Below, one piece after another: positions 13,500-26,373 of a stretch of 64,000 nucleotides of DNA (the stretch's first letter is position 1; every line of letters starts with the position of its first letter). The position numbers and the translations under genes are program-made. The notes under the pieces are model-generated. The model had not been told where the DNA came from. It saw only the letters and a program-made list of their open reading frames with translations, and made no database searches. Where the stretch lies: the NCBI GenBank assembly GCA_029204225.1, contig MU831559.1, forward strand, positions 62,001 through 126,000, in the 5' to 3' direction. The stretch comes from Diphasiastrum complanatum (taxonomy: Eukaryota; Streptophyta; Lycopodiopsida; Lycopodiales; Lycopodiaceae).

Positions 13500-13500
<1 letters not shown>
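12690..13500 (+). pseudogene. CACTA Tnp2 C-terminal (DUF4218-like) region, degraded, opposite strand
   Basis: Plus-strand peptides ARKDVQAAHVKRPYWIQ, LTKEQLLHVKYVIRQVRI, DGRLSKLKLHDWHKTLQ, then (13270-13490) RVHLLVHLLEEVSIVGLVH and RFTKVLKGFVRQKTRPKGS. These match the C-terminal half of plant CACTA transposases, with the LSGLKSHDWH-type and LKxxVRNKARPEGSI-type blocks. It is broken by several stops. It faces the N-terminal Tnp2 relic at 11.2-12.2 kb, so either one element was inverted internally or two elements are juxtaposed. Confidence 0.75.
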
Positions 13501-14999
<1,499 letters not shown>

Positions 15000-15000
15000 T

Positions 15001-15930
15001 ATCCCCCAAGTGGGACGACTACCAAAGAGTCGGCTTGTGTGGAAAAATCTGGAATAATCTACATAGCAGCATCTGAAACAGTCCTTCTGGACTGCTGCTA
15101 TGTCGATCTCCATGGCTGCAGTAGCTATTGACTGGACTGGTGGAACAGAGGTGTTCTACAGGAGACTGGATAAATCTATCTTTGTTGTCATAATCATCCT
15201 TCCTGCCAGTACACCCTGCTCTATTTCAGTCAATATGCCGAAATGTTCGCACAGTCGTGAGATGTGTGCTCCCACTGCAACAGACTTCTTTTGCTTTATC
15301 CAGTGCAGAAATGCTTTATATGCAATAGTGCCAAGGCAAACTGGCTAGCTTGACAGTGCATTCACCAAATATCCAAAATTTTGAGCTAAAATAGTGGCAT
15401 CCGCATCAGTAATAAAGAGTACTTGATTGGAATAGTTGTAGAAAAACTTCAATTGTGCATCCTTCACCATCATGATTTTGTACCCTTTGCTTGGTACATA
15501 ACAGTTTGACAAAAAATATGTCGCTTCATCAATGGAGTCCTTGGACGTTGGATTTGGCAGCGCCATCAGTTGGCAGTCCAAGGGCTTCAGAAAAGACCGC
15601 TTCATTGATAGTAAAGGTGGCGTTGCATAGAGTAACTTGGAAATCAGCATCCGTCACTATATGAATGGAGTGAACAAACTCGATGTTGATTTCTGATAGT
15701 ACAATGGAAGGATCCACTCTGAGATAACCCAGCCTGCATTGATCTAGTAAGGACTGAATTGTCGCAAGTCAGATAGAAGTTCGAATTTTCCAGCTAATAG
15801 TAGAGCTAGTGCTTGCACTTGAATCCATATTGCTCGGCAAATTTGCAAGATAGAAGGCAAAAGCAACAATAAATGCGAGAGCAAGTGCATGAGCAATGGA
15901 AGACGAGAGCAAGTGAGCATGAACAAGTGA
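15001..15930 (-). pseudogene. Unidentified retroelement-associated coding debris
   Basis: Overlapping minus-strand frames at 15345-15926 contain DFQVTLCNATFTINEAVFSE, then ALGLPTDGAAKSNVQ, then in another frame SIDEATYFLSNCYVPSKGYK. The consecutive frameshifted pieces look like one former protein. I do not recognise the family. Its place next to an LTR-like repeat and purine tract suggests an element-encoded protein. Confidence 0.3.
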
Positions 15931-17400
15931 TAGTAAAAAGAAAGTGTAAATGCAATTAAAAAATTACAGTGTTAAACGATGACACAGTGGGTGATGGGGC
16001 AAGGGAGATAGAAGAACGTGAATGGAGAAGAGAGCAGGAATATTGCGGAATAGCTCTCCCGTCCTAATCAACTGCTACATGCAAAAATAGTCTAATAGAT
16101 AGCTTATGCTAAATGTAATCACAACTTTAAGTGTTCTAATTGCCCAATAGGATTTTAAAAATTAATTCATACTCTGAAACAAGAGTACAATCCACCGAAG
16201 AGATTAGAGATGGTTTGTATGTGGTACTACTGAAATTAGATTCAACATGAAGTATAGTTCTGAAATAAATGGAAGAGCAATATGATAAGGCGAGTTTCTC
16301 AAGCGTCAAAAACAACCATCGTCTGATCAGAAACTGAGGAGTCATAGACATCCGTGTTCAGATCAGAGTGAGTAAACAAGCACGATCAAACAGCAATGAA
16401 AATGCATTCAATCACAACAAGCATTCATTTACGTTGTACACAGATAAAAGCAAGCTGTTGCTATATTACATTGAAGCACAATACAAAATAGCAATTACAA
16501 CAAAAAATGACGGCGTAATTGGAAGGCTCAAATAATGTGTCTCATGGATGGAGCAACCACTAATCTGTGTTTGGATGATCTATTTATAGATTTCATCCGT
16601 GTATTAATTACATTGAATGCTTGTCACCTAATTAGGAAAGTTGTTGTACTTGGAAGTATATGGCTTTTGTGATGACTGTACACAGTATATAAGGTCAATA
16701 ATTTAGCATCGTTGATGCGGACGAGGACGTCACTGAAACGTTCCTTGTTTATTTTAGACGACCTTCAAGAATTTTCTCTCTCTTCGCATTTTTCGCAAGA
16801 AGCCGAAGGTGCCCTAAAAAGACTGTGATGTTTTTAAAACAGCTTAACGCATGAAAAATAGATGACCTTCGGGGATTTTCTCTCTCTTCGCAATTTTAGC
16901 AAAGAGTCGAAGGTGTGTTAAAAATAGGTAAGCTTTTGAACTATGAAAGTGTCGCATTTCGGGGAAATGCGAAAAAGCTGAAGCTAGTGAAAAACATAGT
17001 GTATTTATGCAGACTGTTGAAAAAGTAATGTATTTCTGCAGACTTGTTCTAAATGCAAGCTTTGTGGAAGTCGTTGAAGATGGCCAAGTCTTCAATGACT
17101 TCAAGTTATTAAACTTGACATCTGAACTTGGAAATTATGACAGGATTGGTTACCCTTTGCTGGAGATCAGCCGGAAGCCCGTTGTAGACGTTCTTCAAAT
17201 AAATTGGTTGTCTAAGTTTGTGATTCCTACAGGTATCAGATGAGCGGACGTAGAACCAAAGTTGGTTTCACCTTACCTTAGATCAATGATCAATAAACAT
17301 GCAGGAAGAATCATGAAATAGAAATTAGTCATTCACCAAGGAGGAAACTGTGGGCTTAATTTCCAACAGTGGAGACGATGATCACGTGGTAGGTTGTTTT
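15930..17400. other. Unassigned intergenic stretch with a degenerate tandem duplication
   Basis: No gene recognised. The only structure seen is a pair of about 100-bp units at 16758 and 16862. Both read GA(C/T)GACCTTC...TTTTCTCTCTCTTCGCA...GAAGGTG followed by an A-rich end. The motif CTTCGC/GCGAAG also dominates the tandem array at 18.7-19.5 kb. Confidence 0.45.
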
Positions 17401-17947
17401 GACATATGTCAAATCATAAATAAAAGACAGTATCCTTACCCATCTCCGAGACGGCTGTTGGGCACTTAGTGGGTCCTGCCACTAAAGTACTACTGGCTAA
17501 GCTTACAAAGTGGGCCCCACCACAGTACACTGTACATGTAGAGCAATAAGTGTGAGGGCACTGGCTTCCTGCGTGTATAAACCCAACCCAATGAGCACGC
17601 AATTTGGTTTTGTAGAACTTGTAGAATTAGGAATAAATGACTAGGGGCCTAAAACTCTAAAATGACATTAGAGGCCCTAAGTCAAGTTGTCAATAAAAAA
17701 GCTAAAAGGGCCCAAATTAGAACTCACATGAATCATGTGAGTGCCCTTGTGCTTTCTTAAAGAACCATTAGATTCAGTTTGTGTTAGTTTAGGAGGCTTG
17801 GATTAGGATCCTTGCCATTGTAATTAACCAATAGGAGAAAGGGGCAAGGGCCTTCCCCATCCATAAAAAGGCACCCTTTGTACCATATTTCCATGTTCAA
17901 TAGGAGAAGGAGATTATGCCCAAATGAGATTTGAACATCGTTGCTTC

Positions 17948-18045
<98 letters not shown>

Positions 18046-18313
18046 TTTGCATTTTGTATTTGCTTTCCATTTGCTTCTTCTCTCTACTTGCATGTTGTTA
18101 ATGATTTCTAAGAGAGTATAGAGGATAGGATGTAAGCATCTCTCCCATTGTAATCTATTCTTCCTTCTCATGCTTGTGGTTAAAGTAGGGTGGATAGTTA
18201 GATGTGGTTAATCTAGGTGTGGTTAGAGTAGGACTTGCAAGCTAACTTCGCAAGGGAAGCACTATTCCCTTGGGAACGAATCTATGTGTGACAAGTGAAC
18301 CAAGGCCGCTACA
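17400..18313 (+). repeat. Probable Ty3/gypsy 5' LTR (right boundary clear, left boundary uncertain)
   Basis: The right end is set by the primer-binding site at 18320, with a CA terminus at 18311-18313. Inside lie a CCATAAAAAGGCACC stretch at about 17860, which could act as the LTR TATA region, and a 94-bp CT tract (17949-18042) that would fall in the transcribed part. No second copy of this LTR is present in the window, so the left end near 17.4 kb is only an estimate. Confidence 0.5.
17949..18042. repeat. (CT)n microsatellite, about 94 bp, within a probable LTR
   Basis: A perfect TC/CT run. It sits between the putative TATA region and the primer-binding site of the gypsy element, so every new copy of that element would spread the microsatellite. 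Confidence 0.95.
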
Positions 18314-18319
18314 ATTTTT

Positions 18320-18337
18320 TGGCGCCGTTGCCGGGGA
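18320..18337 (+). promoter_or_regulatory. Retrotransposon primer-binding site, tRNA-Asp type
   Basis: The sequence TGGCGCCGTTGCCGGGGA is the established primer-binding site class of Athila/Tat-type Ty3/gypsy elements, complementary to the 3' end of tRNA-Asp. It lies 6 bp after the CA that ends the presumed LTR. A degenerate relative occurs at 26356. Confidence 0.85.
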
Positions 18338-18689
18338 ATAGATTAGCATTTTCTTGCTTTTTAGCTTGCATGCATTGATCTTGTGATTTTTGCTTGTGGA
18401 ATGGATGTGTGGGGGGTAGTTTAGTGTGGAGTAGAGGTTAGATTTGTTGTTGTTTTTCATGATTTGTTGCCTGTATGATCTGTGGAGGGAGATTTAGAGG
18501 TGAGAAACATCAGATCCCAGCACCCTATCCCTTCCATAAATCCTAAAAATCAGAAAAATCAGAAAAAGCCATGTAGTTTTGACAAATTGTCCAGAAAAGA
18601 GCATAAAAACACCTATCAAAGCTCATAACTTTATGATCTGCTCAAACCAACCTTCACCCACCTAGCAGTACGTTCTGCCACATCATCAG

Positions 18690-19540
18690 TACCCATAACT
18701 AGTCAGGCGAGGGTTATTTCCCAGCCAGTTTGCCAAAATTGCCAAAAAAACAGCCAGAAAAATGAAAAAACCTTTGTAAAAAAATGTCCAGAATCTCATA
18801 GTAGTCCAAAACACCCCAGACAACCTTTGTCCAACTTCGTTTTTAGCTTCAGAGCCATCTTGGAAGTCGTCGAAGGTTAATAATGAGTGTACGATCTCTG
18901 GCGAAGGTTCTTAGACACCAAATATAGGAATTTGCCATCAGAACTCTTGCCAACTTCAATATCTGCAAAAGTAGTTACTGTAAACCTTCGCCAGTTTGCC
19001 AATAGCTACTTTTCCATGTTTTCTAGTTTCAGTGAAGTCGACGAAGGTTAATATTGAGAATAAGTGGTCAGACGAGCATTCCCAGTACTCAGACAAAAAT
19101 TTAAGTCCTTTGAACCTTCGCCAACCTTCATAAACCTTTGCCAATATATCATTAATCTTCGCCAAGCTCAGAATAGTCATAAAACATTATTCTGAAGTAT
19201 CTGTGAAGTCAACGAAGGTTAATATTGCCTATAACTAGTCCGGCGAACGTTTCCAGCTCTCAAAAGTGCCAAATTGCCTTCTGAACCTTCGCCAGACTAT
19301 TTCTCAACATGATAATCTTCGCCTAATCTTCACCAGCCCTCTGATCATTGATCTATGCTTTCTTGCAAGTCGACGAAGGTTAGTCTCCATCAGAAGGATA
19401 GTGAGAAGGTTCTCAATTTAAATCGTGTCCAAATTGTTTTCAGAACCTTTGCTGAACCATCCTTCGCCAACAAGAACCTTCATTGAGCTCCGTAAAGTGG
19501 TAATACACTGTGATAAAACATGTATTAGTCAGGCAAAGGT
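18690..19540. repeat. Tandem array, about 171-bp period, in the gypsy leader
   Basis: The landmark CGAAGGTTA(A) occurs at 18871, 19042 and 19213 with spacings of 171 and 171 bp, and CGAAGGTTAG at 19374 (161 bp). A second landmark, AGTC(A/C)GGCGA or variants, follows each by about 25 bp (18896, 19067, 19238). Between them AACCTTCGCCA recurs, the inverse of the first motif, so each unit could fold on itself. Five to six increasingly diverged units cover the untranslated leader between primer site and gag. Confidence 0.8.
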
Positions 19541-20059
19541 TTTTGTTAAAAAAATCCAAAAAAATTGCTGAAATTACTAGTGACTTGACCAGCAAAATAC
19601 CTGTTCGATCTTATACAAGTCATCACGTTTAGTGCTGGGGGCCAGCGCAATCCCCCAGACCCCTCCGCCGAGGCCTCGGACCCCACCTGCCCCGACACCA
19701 TCAAGGCCATCTATCATTCACCATTGTTGCCAACTGCGCCATTACAACATCCATTTTTTGTGTGTGTGATCAACTCCATTCAAATCTGTGCCACCATCCA
19801 TCCATCTCTCTCAATAACCATTCCAATTGTCATCTAGTAAAATTTGTTAGTTATTCGTGTTCCTTTCATCCCTTCCAATCATCAACCACTGATCATCACC
19901 CGAACAAGATCCACTTAGATCCATTGTTGCCATATACCTTCACATTGTATCAAATCTGCACAGTGAATGAGATTGAGATCTTGTAGAATACTACCTGCAA
20001 AAAATCTAGAGCTACATCAAGCAACAACGGAAGAAATCCAACCAAATTAGCCAAATCCA

Positions 20060-21250
20060 ATGGATCAAGATATTCCTATTCCAGCGGTACCTCTACAAGC
20101 AATCAGAAAATCTCCCAGATTGGAATTGCCCAAATTTGATGGATCCACAGATCCTATCAGATTTTTGCAGGTCTATGGGCAAGCATGCGAGATCTATGGT
20201 GAAACCAGCCCAGCAGAGAAATTGAAGCTATTTTCAATGTCCCTGACAAGAGTGGCTTTAGACTGGTTTTTCAATCAGACGACACAAGAACGAACAGAGC
20301 ATCCGATGAGAGCTGAAAAGATGGGAGCAATATGCTACATTGCACGAAGCTATGGAAGACGCAATGAGAGAAGAAGATGAAGGATCAAATGATGATTCTA
20401 CACCAGGAACTACATCTCTTCATGCTTCAACTCCTTCAACTGCATCAACCTCGGCCTCTACGAGCTTGTCCAATGAATCAATGATGGAACAGATCACGAA
20501 GTTACACAAGCAGCAGATGGAGCAGCTCACAGTCCAATTTGACCAAAAACTGAAGGCTCTTTAGAATACTGTAGCACCACAACCAGATTCTTATCAGCAG
20601 CAGTATCCTCGACGGGACAATGTTTGGTGTCCCATTTGTACCCAGAATCACACTTTCAATGAGTGTCCAGTACTGAAGCAGAATTTGAAGCTAATGCACA
20701 AATATTGTCATCTGTGCAATGCGTCCTCGCACGACACTACGTATTGCCCCTACAACCCACAGATCATACAACAAAAGAGAGCTCAATTCCAGACCTCTTA
20801 TGCTTACCATCAAGGAGCACCTAATGCAGCACCAAGGCTTGGACCAGGCCCTCAACAACAAAGAATGGCACTACCAGCACCACCAGGGCCAAATAATCCT
20901 CAAGTAGCCTAGGCGAATCTCACAACGGCAGAAGCTGAAACATTTTCCCAACAGGAAATGCAACAATGGTATGGACCTGATGAACCATTCATCGATCCTG
21001 CTATTAATGAGTATTATGCCACATACGCTACACAGCCACAACGTAGAGGGGACAGATTATATGGATGTTATGGATGCGGAGAAGGACATAGGATTGTCGA
21101 ATGTCCAAACAAAGGAATTTATACGCCCTTCTATCACGAGTGTGGATATGGACATTGCTACAAGAATTGTCCATTGAGAGCCAGCTCCAGTGCACCATTG
21201 AATTGGATTGCAGTTCAATCAACAGGCCCAAGCACAACTCCACATTCAGC
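20060..21250 (+). pseudogene. Ty3/gypsy gag with several zinc knuckles
   Basis: Plus-strand reading starts at ATG 20060 (MDQDIPIPAVPLQAI). It carries the retrotransposon gag core (LPKFDGSTDPIRFLQVYGQA, then EKLKLFSMSLTRVALDWF), a Ser/Thr-rich linker and a Gln-rich coiled segment. Zinc knuckles follow: CPICTQNHTFNEC and CYGCGEGHRIVEC (CX2CX3HX4C), CHLCNASSHDTTYC (CX2CX4HX4C), and a fourth Cys/His cluster near HECGYGHCYKNC. A frameshift near 20340 and in-frame stops at 20562 and 20909 inactivate it. It ends abruptly at the LTR-like repeat at 21257; no protease or pol of this element follows. Confidence 0.75.
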
Positions 21251-21256
21251 TATCTC

Positions 21257-21675
21257 GGTGGTGTGAGAATGAAGCGTGTCTTCCTATGTATTATCTATGG
21301 AGCGAGCAAACACACCTCTAGAGATTTCAGGTGCGACGCTCCATTCACTAACTCTAGTTAATAGATGAGTTATAAATACCTATAGATTATACCATTGAAG
21401 ATACATTTAACTACGAGTTTAATCTACTCTAGTTTAATGTGGGGATGCGCATCTAGTCGTTTCGTATGATTGACTGAATTAAGGCTGTTCCAGGCATCGT
21501 TTCAGTTCTGGAGGTCTTGTCCTTTAGTGAAAGACAAGTCTTTAGCATTTATATCCCAAAAAAATGATATAGGCCTTTTCATAATATACCATTGTCCAGC
21601 ACATATCTTCATCTTTGAGTATAAGTTACCATATTTGAGTAGATATTCATTGTTTAGCAAATATGTGGCATCACA
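21257..21675 (-). repeat. LTR-like direct repeat, copy B
   Basis: Second copy of the 14582-14999 repeat, same orientation, ending GGCATCACA. Its first base differs (G for T), so the TG end is lost. It abuts the gag relic on the left and unrelated sequence on the right. No matching target duplication is seen at its borders, so it is either an old solo LTR or the distal LTR of a scrambled element. Confidence 0.55.
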
Positions 21676-21689
21676 TGATGAACGTGTTA

Positions 21690-22385
21690 AGAGTGAAGTA
21701 CAACAAGGAAATGGTGTGGAAAAGAGAATCCATCTCAATTAAAAGAAAAAATTAACATGTTCATTCTATATAATTGTGGACATATGGAAAAGTGGACCTC
21801 AAGGTATGAAGAAGCCAAAAAAGAAATAAGCATAATATTGAAACGAAGAAGAAATATGAACAAGAGAAGAAGAAGAGCATTGGCAAGCCATTCTTTGGAG
21901 AATGACGAATCCTTGGAACCTTGCACTCATGAATGGATTTTTGATACATTGCTAAAAGCATCAAAAAATGGAGAAGAAATGACTGAATTAGAATGGCAAT
22001 TTGCTCATGGATGCGCATGGAAGGTTAGTGTAATATTGTCTTTGTGAAGTTTTGTTTTTGTGGTAAAAAAAAATAGTATTTTGATTTGCACAATTTTATT
22101 TTATTTTATTGCGTTTAAGTATGAATCATACACTGCCATGTGGGCATATGGACATCATTATCGTGTTGAGAGGGTTGTTACCAACAAGCGACGTACATTT
22201 GATTGTGGTATAATGGAGAGACATGAATGTCATTTTAGGTGACCTAGACTATGTCAGCACATTGCAACTTATTTAAGAAGTCGACTACGAGACTAACGAC
22301 AAATACAATATTTTTGATGTAAAATGGTTTACACGAAAGAGTTAAATACTCGAAAAAACTGAAAAATTGAAAAACTGAAAATTCC
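21690..22385. other. Unidentified short frames between LTR-like repeat and copia element
   Basis: Plus-strand frames at 21757-22047 (a basic, Glu/Lys-rich peptide) and 22060-22242 (AMWAYGHHYRVERVVTNKRR, then TFDCGIMERHECHFR) look like coding debris of one transposon protein. I do not recognise the family well enough to name it. No intact gene is present. Confidence 0.3.
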
Positions 22386-24903
22386 ATTGATCAACATCAT
22401 TTGTAGACATTGCCTCTTGAACTAAATTTGGTTTCTGCAAAAAGTAACAGGCTGCATCATCCATAAATCTGGATGAAGGCTGTTTGGGTTGATTTGATCT
22501 TCTAGGTTGAATTTTGACCCTTTGTTGATCATTCTCATTTTTGAAATTTGTATCGATTTCTTGATTTTCAACCCTGGGTTCAAAAATTTTATGTTCAACC
22601 CTGGGGTCGAAATTTGGCTGTTCGACCCTGGGGTCGGAATTCGGCTATTCGACCCTTGGGTCAAAAATTTGTGCAGCCTTTCCCTTGGGGTCGAAAAACT
22701 TGTCCTTTAGAAAAATGACATCTTTGCTCGTAAATGTCTTTTATGTGTCCAGATTGTAGAGCTTGTATGCCTTGTGATATGGAGAGTAGCCAATGAAAAT
22801 CGATTTTCTACTTGTGATGTCCAGCTTCTTCCTAAGGTCTTCAAGGATCTGAGCATAGGCAATGCAACCAAACACTCTAATGTTTTTGAGTGATGGTTTC
22901 GATCCTGTCCACACCTCATAAGGTGTTTTGCCATCTAGGGCTTTGATGATGGATCGATTTTGTAAATAGGCAGTTGTATTGACAGCTTCTGTCTTGAATT
23001 TCTTTGGAAGAGAGGCATGGGCTAGCATGCTCTTGGCACTTTCAGCAAGTTTTCGATTCTTCCTCTAGGCTATACCATTGGACTGTGGTGAATAGCTTGT
23101 TGTAAATTGTTGGTGTACTTCATTTGCCTTGCAGAATTCTTTAAATTCTGTGGAGATGAATTCTCCCCCTCCATCTGAGCATAGTGCTCTGATTCTTCTT
23201 TGCATTTGATTTTCCAAAGATGCCTTGAACTACTTGAAGAATTTGAATGTCTCTGATTTGTTTTTAAAAAAATAGGTAGTAGTCAATCGTGAGGAGTCAT
23301 CAATGAAGGTAAGAAAATATAGTGTCCTTCCTGTGGTAGCAATCTGCATTGGGCCACAAAAGTCACTGCATACAAAGTCTAGCAAATTTCTAGAAGTGTG
23401 AACTGAATCGAAAATGAATGGACTTCTAGCATGCTTGCTAATAGTACAGCTTTCACATGGAGAGCTCAATTTGTTGATTTGAGGCAGATCTTGTACCAAA
23501 CTTTGTTTTGACATTTGTTGAATACTATTGAAGTTGAGATGGCCTAATTTGAGATGCCATAGCATATCAGTTGATTTAGATGTAGTGGTGTGAAGAGCTT
23601 GACTATTTGAAGAGTAGTAGTGACTGAGCTTGTATAAATTGCCATTTCTTCTCCCAAAAGCTAGAGCTTTCCGGGACTTGTCAAAGATTGTGCAGCCATT
23701 TGTGTCAAATTCGACCCTCTGACTGGAATCAGTGATTCTGCTAACTGAGAGCAGATTCTTGGTCATATTTGGAACGTGGAGAACATTGGACAATAACTTG
23801 ACTTCACCTTTCTGAAATTCGATCTTGACTGTTCCTTCACCCTTTGGATTGAATGTGATGAGTTGTCTCTAACTTGGAAACTCGAGAATGGGTGAAAGAT
23901 TTGTAATCCTCGAACCAGTCATGATGGAGAGTCATGTGTTGAGTTGCTCCAGAGTCAAGCTACCAAAAATCGATATCTTGCTGTTCTCCGACCTTTATCA
24001 TAAAGACTGCTTCATCATCCTCTTGTTGTTGGTTTGAAAGACTGGTTGAAGCACTATGTGCTTGTTGTTGGTACTACTTCTTTTTTTCATTATTGTATTT
24101 TAAAGTCCTACAGTCCTTGATTTCATGACCAGTTTTCTTGCATTATCTGTAGAATAATTTTGGCTTTGGTTGGTAGGATGAAGTATTCGAATTTGACCAT
24201 GAGTCAAAATTTGACCCAGAGTTAAAATTTGAACCTGAGCCAAAATTTGGCCCTGGCTATAAATTGCTCTTCTTTTTGGATTTGAACTTATGGTTCTTTG
24301 AATATAATGCCTGTGGATCTGATCATGAGCTTGAGGAGGAGGCTGATCTCCTAATTTCTTCTTGTAGAAGAAGTGAGATTACTCTTGATAGAGTTACATT
24401 CTCCTGGATCGAAATTGCCATTACCCAATTTTCATAGGCTTCAGGCAGACTCGCTAATAGAGTCATAATAGCATCGGAGTTTTGAATTTTTGAGCCAGTT
24501 GAATTCATTTGCTCCATGAGATTTTGAAAAGTGTTGAGATGACTTGAAACACTTGTTTCCTCAGTTATTCTCAAAGAGAAAAATCTCTTTCTTAAATGGA
24601 GTTTGGAGGTAAGGTCCCTGATGTCATAGAGAGTTGCTAGAATGTCCCATGCATTCTTAACAGTCTGAGCTCTTATATGACTGATTTGGGTGTCCTTTTA
24701 CGTTGAGAGTGATCATGGAAAAAGCTTTGCCAGTCTTTCTGTCTCCACTTAGTGACAGTAGTTGCTTCACCTTCTGGCTCTATTTCTGTGCCATCAACAA
24801 CATCCCACAGTTCTTTGGCTAATAGCATTACCTTCATTTTGAACTTCTAGAGATGATAGTTCCCTCCACCGAGTTTTTCGATTTGTGAAGACTGATCCAT
24901 TAT
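22385..24903 (-). pseudogene. Ty1/copia gag-integrase polyprotein, truncated before reverse transcriptase
   Basis: Minus strand from ATG 24903 (MDQSSQIEKLGGGNYHL, then a stop) through gag (KELWDVVDGTEIEPEGEA; SSHLNTFQNLMEQMNSTGSK; ASLPEAYENWVMAIS). Next come the pre-integrase zinc domain (MLWHLKLGHLNFNSIQQMS; CESCTISKHARSPF), the integrase core (DFVCSDFCGPMQ; FLTFIDDSSRLTTTYFF) and the integrase C-terminus (DGKTPYEVWTGSKPSLKNIR; VFGCIAYAQI). It stops in the pre-RT linker (DVIFLKDKFFDPKG) at about 22385, so RT and RNase H are missing. Several stops are present. Two low-complexity repeats, Asn-Phe/Gly-Ser in gag and DPRVE units in the linker, are element-specific expansions. Confidence 0.88.
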
Positions 24904-25032
24904 GGCTGAGCGAGATCGTTGGTAGTAATAACGATTTCGGAATATTGTTGGCTGCGCACTTGCTAGTTCGTTGTCTTCATAGAAACAAGACTAATAATCC
25001 GCAATGAGAAGCAGATTACTTGGATGATACCA

Positions 25033-25447
25033 TGTTCGAAATTAGTGGGTTGTGTGAAAGTTGGGAGTGAGCTAGATGAGTGGATTAGAAATGCAACAAT
25101 TAGCAGCAAAATAGTTCAAACGTGGATCAAACAAATGCGCAATTTCCAATAACAACTACAAAACAAATCGCACTTTGATTATTATCAACAAATGAGTACA
25201 ATGGCTTGAACTTATTACTTCAGCTTGTTGAGCGTGATAACGTTGATACAGATGATCTAATTGATAGATTACAATCATTAGAAGTTGTCTTCTGATGAAA
25301 ATTCTAGGATAGATATAAAATATCTACAACTAACTAGCATTGAATGCTATCTTCTATATGAATTACAACTGACTTTATGCCCTTAATGCATGTACAAGGT
25401 AGGCGGACTGCCAATGCGAAGTCGTTGGGTCGGATTTTTGACCGACA
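25033..25447 (-). repeat. Ty1/copia 5' LTR with adjacent primer-binding site
   Basis: On the minus strand the LTR begins TGTCGGTC at 25447 and ends TTCGAACA at 25033. It is directly followed by TGGTATCATCC (25032-25022), a copia-type primer-binding site. Gag starts about 120 bp further on. The matching 3' LTR is not in the window because the element is truncated at about 22.4 kb. Confidence 0.7.
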
Positions 25448-25700
25448 ATATTGAAAATTACATAGGGTCGGATTTTATACAAAGGATCAAAAAATTTATG
25501 CTAGGTCAAAAAATATGTTGAGGGTCGAATTTTTTGGAGTCGAAAAATTTAGACCCGATCTGACCCAAGCGATCCAGGGTCGAAGACACCCGGATAATTT
25601 TTGCCCCGATCCAATCCGATCTAGGGTCGAAAAATTCTTTTTTGACAAGAGTTACATTGGGTCGAAAAAATCTGATACTGGATTTTTTGATCTTCTGGAA
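25430..25700. repeat. GGGTCGAA-rich degenerate repeat next to the copia LTR
   Basis: The motif GGGTCG(A/G)A followed by an A/T-rich stretch recurs at about 25425, 25465, 25522, 25581, 25625 and 25659. The same word (GGGTCGAA) makes up the DPRVE-coding repeats at 22615-22695 inside the neighbouring element, on the strand opposite to coding. Confidence 0.55.
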
Positions 25701-25899
25701 AAAACTTGAGCCTTTTGTTTTTTGGGTTTTGTAAAGTTTTTCAGGATAAATGGATTTGAGGCTGAGCATCGAATTGCAACATAGATCACTAGTCTTGTGC
25801 AATATTTCTCTTTCTTCGTTATAATTGTTGTAGAATGCTATGCAGGTTGGAGCAAATCGAGCTATGGATCTGTGCATAGGAAGATCGGCTTCCATGCTC

Positions 25900-26373
25900 T
25901 TTCATAGCTAGTCTCCTTCTCTCCTCTCCTCTGTTTGTTGCAGCACATAAATGAAAGTGTTAGGTCTTTATCGAGGGCTTTAGGCCAACATAGGTAGGTT
26001 TCCCTTTTTGTTAAGACTTGGAACCCAAAGAGGCCAAGAACTGTGAAGGGTATAATCCCCAGAAATAGCCAAGAAGTAGGATTAGGAGTAGATTTTCCAT
26101 TCCCTTGCATTTTCTAAGATTGCTTATAGCTTTAATCCTCCGATTGGACATAGCTTAGGCTTTGAAAGAGGCAGTCAGTGACAAATTGTTGCTTCTTTCA
26201 TCGAACAGACTAGTCTAGTTCTTATATCACACTCTTCCATGTAGAATCGAATCCCGACCTCCCTATATTATACAAGAGTTGATCCTTACTTTTACTTGCT
26301 CTAGCAGAAGTAGATTTGCTAGAAACATGACAAAAATAAGGGTAACATAAAATTTTGGCGATGTTGCCGGAGA
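25900..26373 (+). repeat. Remnant of a second Ty3/gypsy 5' end
   Basis: A degenerate primer-binding site, TGGCGATGTTGCCGGAGA at 26356-26373, differs at three positions from the intact one at 18320. The upstream 450 bp would be the LTR, but its start cannot be placed. No gag follows in the same orientation. Confidence 0.45.

Noticed and set aside
17914-18171. Arg-Glu repeat frame, and the similar one at 61016-61216
   Set aside because: Translations of CT/GA microsatellites; no coding support.
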